64,000 nucleotides of DNA, taken from NCBI GenBank assembly GCA_017429165.1, contig JAFRPL010000032.1, forward strand, positions 62,001 through 126,000. Direction: 5' to 3'. The stretch's first letter is position 1. The number at the start of each line of letters is the position of its first letter. The position numbers and the translations under genes were made by a program. This DNA comes from Clostridia bacterium. Its GTDB lineage: Bacteria > Bacillota > Clostridia > Oscillospirales > CAG-382. Of the stretch, positions 61,605 to 64,000 are shown piece after piece. The notes under the pieces are model-generated. The model ran no database searches, was not told the DNA's origin, and saw only the letters and a list, made by a program, of their open reading frames with translations.

Positions 61605-64000
61605 ATGGCGAACAAGAACAAAAAGAAGAAAAACAATAACAAAAAGAACGAATCCGCCGTAAAACAGCTCAATCCCAAGACTCAGAAGGCAATAAAGAAC
61701 GGCAGCGTGAAAAATGCCGCCGAAAGCGAGACCCGGGTCAGAAAGCCGCTCGGATTTATGCCTTATTTGCTCGGCACGATAGCCGTGCTGTTGTTCCTGC
61801 TCCTGATAATGCAGGATAACGCCGGGTATCTCGGCTCGGTGCTCGCGCCGTTTTTCAAGGGGCTGTTCGGTTACGGCGCCTTTGCCATACCCGTGTATCT
61901 TCTTGCCGTGGCTCTGCTTTGGAAACGCGACCGCAAAAACGGCACGTCGGGCGCGAGATATCTGCTTTGCATCGCCAATTTCATATTCGTGCTGGTGCTG
62001 ATACATATGCACACCGCCACTCCCGAACAAAGGTCGTTCGACCAGGGCGAAATATCGTTCTTTAAGGCGTTTTATGAAAACGGGACGCAGGGCATCGGCG
62101 GCGGAGCCATAGGCGGCACGCTGGGCAGCGGGATAGAATTCCTGCTCAAGCCCGTGCTCACTTATATTATAGGATATTTCGTGGCGATCATAACGTTCCT
62201 GTTCCTTATCGGCACCTCGCCTTCGGCGATAGCGCGCGCCATAAAGAAATCCGCGTCGCAGGCCGCCGAAGCGCGCCGCGAGCGCGAAGCCGAGCTTGAA
62301 GAACAGGCCCGCCTTGCCGAGGAAGAAGCGCGCAAACGCAAGCCGGCGGAAGCCGCTCCCGCGCGTAATACCGAAAAGAAACGCAAGTTTGAACTGCCCG
62401 AGATACCGGATATCGACGAAAACGAACAAACGCCTCCCGAAGAGATGATACCGGCGACCCCGATCGTCGTTCCGACGGAAGAAACGGTCGTCGAACCCGC
62501 GGTCGATCCGCTTGACCAGGGCAACTACGAATCATTCTTCAAAGAAGCCGACGGCGACGCTCCGCTCATAGACAACCCGTCCGAATTCGTCGACCCCGCC
62601 GTTAGCTCGGCGGAATTCAATTCCGACGCCGTGACGGTAAAAGAGACCACGCCTGTAAGCGAGGACGGCGAAGCGCTCGTACCCGAAGAATATCCCGAGG
62701 ACGCCACGCTCGAAGAGGACGCGCCTCCTCCCGTTCCGCCATACGTTTTCCCGCCCATATCGCTCCTTTCGGAAGGCAGCAGCGATTATCTGCGCCAGGA
62801 TCCCAACCGCACGCAGCTTATCGGTCAGAAGCTGGTTTCCATCTTGCGCACTTACGGCGTTAAAGTCACGCTCGTTTCCACGAGCTGCGGCCCCGCGGTG
62901 ACGCGTTACGAAGTCCTTCCCGACGAAGGCGTGCGCGTCAGCCGGATAGAAAGCCTCGCCGACGATATACGTCTGCGCCTCGCCGCCTCGAGCGTGAGGA
63001 TAGAATCCAACATCCCGGGCAAAGCCGCCATAGGCATAGAGATCCCCAACGACACGTCATCGGTGGTCAAGCTGCGCGACCTTATAGACAACGACATTTT
63101 CCGCAGCAACAAATCCAAGCTGTTCGTCTGCCTCGGCGTGGACGTGGGCGGCAACCCCATATATTTCGATATCCCCGATATGCCGCATCTTATCATCGCC
63201 GGCGCCACCGGCATGGGCAAATCGGTATGCATAAACTCCATTATCATTTCGCTCCTCTACCGCGCCAAGCCGGACGAGCTGAAATTCATAATGATAGACC
63301 CCAAGAAGATAGAGCTTTCGTGCTACAACGGCATCCCGCACCTTATGGTGCCCGTCGTCAATGATCCGCGCACCGCGGCGGGTTCGCTCAACTGGGCGGT
63401 CAACGAGATGGAGCGCCGCTATTCGCTTATGGAGTCTTTAGGCACGGCGCGCAATCTTGACGAATACAATTCCATTGTCGAAGGCGACCCCGAGCGTGAA
63501 AAACTGCCGTACGTGGTGATAATCATCGACGAGCTTGCCGACCTTATGATGACTGCGAAAGACGCGGTTGAAACTTCGATCTGCCGCCTGGCGCAGAAAG
63601 CGCGCGCCGCGGGTATATACCTCATACTCGGTACGCAGCGGCCTGACGCGACGGTCATCACCGGCCTTATAAAAGCCAACGTGCCTTCCAAGATAGCGTT
63701 CACCGTTTCTTCGGCGATCGATTCGCGCATCATACTCGACGAAAGCGGCGCCGAAGCGCTGCTGGGTAAAGGCGATATGCTCTTTGCGCCGGTAAAATCG
63801 ATGAAAAAGATACGCGTACAGGGCGCGTTCGTAGACGGTAAGACCGAAGTCAACGCGGTCTGCAATTTCGTACGCAACACTGCGCAGGCGACTTACAGCG
63901 ACGACGTTATGAAGATGATCGAACAGGAAGCTTCGCAGTGCGGCAAGCAGGCCAAGCACACCGCGGCTCCCGTTTCCGGCGGCGACGAGCAGGAAGATCC
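61605..64000 (+). CDS. ftsK: DNA translocase FtsK/SpoIIIE, 3' end cut off by the window
   Basis: About 798 residues are visible. A lysine/asparagine-rich start is followed by four membrane segments (about 48-205), a charged coiled-coil and acidic linker (about 220-395), and the motor domain. The Walker A motif is GATGMGKSV with Lys539, where most members have GATGSGKSV; VIIIDELADLMM is the Walker B. The gamma DNA-reading domain would lie beyond the window. In a spore former it moves DNA through the division or sporulation septum. AAGGTTCGGTG is an ordinary ribosome site. FtsK and SpoIIIE cannot be told apart from this part. Confidence 0.95.
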   Translation, partial: MANKNKKKKNNNKKNESAVKQLNPKTQKAIKNGSVKNAAESETRVRKPLGFMPYLLGTIAVLLFLLLIMQDNAGYLGSVLAPFFKGLFGYGAFAIPVYLLAVALLWKRDRKNGTSGARYLLCIANFIFVLVLIHMHTATPEQRSFDQGEISFFKAFYENGTQGIGGGAIGGTLGSGIEFLLKPVLTYIIGYFVAIITFLFLIGTSPSAIARAIKKSASQAAEARREREAELEEQARLAEEEARKRKPAEAAPARNTEKKRKFELPEIPDIDENEQTPPEEMIPATPIVVPTEETVVEPAVDPLDQGNYESFFKEADGDAPLIDNPSEFVDPAVSSAEFNSDAVTVKETTPVSEDGEALVPEEYPEDATLEEDAPPPVPPYVFPPISLLSEGSSDYLRQDPNRTQLIGQKLVSILRTYGVKVTLVSTSCGPAVTRYEVLPDEGVRVSRIESLADDIRLRLAASSVRIESNIPGKAAIGIEIPNDTSSVVKLRDLIDNDIFRSNKSKLFVCLGVDVGGNPIYFDIPDMPHLIIAGATGMGKSVCINSIIISLLYRAKPDELKFIMIDPKKIELSCYNGIPHLMVPVVNDPRTAAGSLNWAVNEMERRYSLMESLGTARNLDEYNSIVEGDPEREKLPYVVIIIDELADLMMTAKDAVETSICRLAQKARAAGIYLILGTQRPDATVITGLIKANVPSKIAFTVSSAIDSRIILDESGAEALLGKGDMLFAPVKSMKKIRVQGAFVDGKTEVNAVCNFVRNTAQATYSDDVMKMIEQEASQCGKQAKHTAAPVSGGDEQED

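Overview
The window looks like a chromosomal segment of an anaerobic, spore-forming member of the Bacillota (class Clostridia). The signs are pyruvate:ferredoxin oxidoreductase, a bifurcating NfnAB transhydrogenase, the cotJABC spore-coat operon, rubrerythrin, the dgt-dnaG-rpoD cluster, IreB, a type I dockerin protein and several lipoproteins with Ser/Glu-rich linkers. The DNA is GC-rich with short AT-rich promoter islands, and many intergenic regions carry near-consensus sigma-A promoters (TTGACA, TTGCAT or TTTACA at -35, 16-17 bp, TATAAT). No phage, insertion sequence, CRISPR array or rRNA operon was seen. The order of genes is that of a core genome with a few accessory patches.

Layout. 1-6 kb: the 5' part of a VanY-like peptidase gene, nifJ, and divergent comM, followed by an AT-rich patch with a cluster of DnaA-type boxes. 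6-12 kb: a six-gene envelope/carbohydrate run (CxxC membrane protein, SGNH hydrolase, STM3941-like protein, lipoprotein, PAP2 phosphatase, GH127-type enzyme). 12-18 kb: pepT, then a DUF4434 protein, an RpiR regulator, a YhiN-type flavoprotein and gdhA. 18-21 kb: nfnAB plus a small HEYGH protein on the minus strand. 21-22.5 kb: tRNA-Gly(CCC), a striking array of short hairpins, and an XRE/sigma-4-like regulator with a membrane partner. 22.5-25 kb: rubrerythrin, cotJABC and a ZIP transporter. 25-29 kb: the ferrous iron operon feoA-feoA-feoB-Cys-rich peptide, divergent from a DtxR-type regulator, with four operator palindromes between them. 29-31 kb: a membrane pyrophosphatase of divergent type. 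31-42 kb: dgt-dnaG-rpoD-pheS-pheT, then ireB, an unknown small protein, an MBL hydrolase and two lipoproteins. 42-46 kb: maf, a catalytically dead polysaccharide-deacetylase homologue, a sugar isomerase-like protein and a nucleotidyltransferase. 45.5-49.3 kb (minus): an overlapping operon of dockerin protein, three-helix membrane protein, peptidoglycan amidase and D-aminopeptidase. 49.5-52 kb: GH27 alpha-galactosidase, a zinc-knuckle peptide and cysE. 52-54 kb (minus): flippase-like membrane protein, phosphatidylserine decarboxylase and a zinc-ribbon membrane protein. 54-64 kb: yqeG, an endonuclease IV-like barrel, a SanA-like protein, prmA, ligA, an M29 aminopeptidase, uppP and the first part of ftsK/spoIIIE.

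How it fits together. NifJ makes reduced ferredoxin from pyruvate, NfnAB couples ferredoxin and NADH oxidation to NADPH formation, and GdhA can use a reduced nicotinamide cofactor to assimilate ammonium. The DtxR/Feo block supplies Fe2+ for this iron-sulfur-rich metabolism. The clearest regulatory reading in the window is that block: one operator lies exactly in the 17-bp spacer of a perfect TTGACA/TATAAT feo promoter. The least explained element is the hairpin array after the tRNA, in which TGATG spacers on the left change to CATCA on the right.
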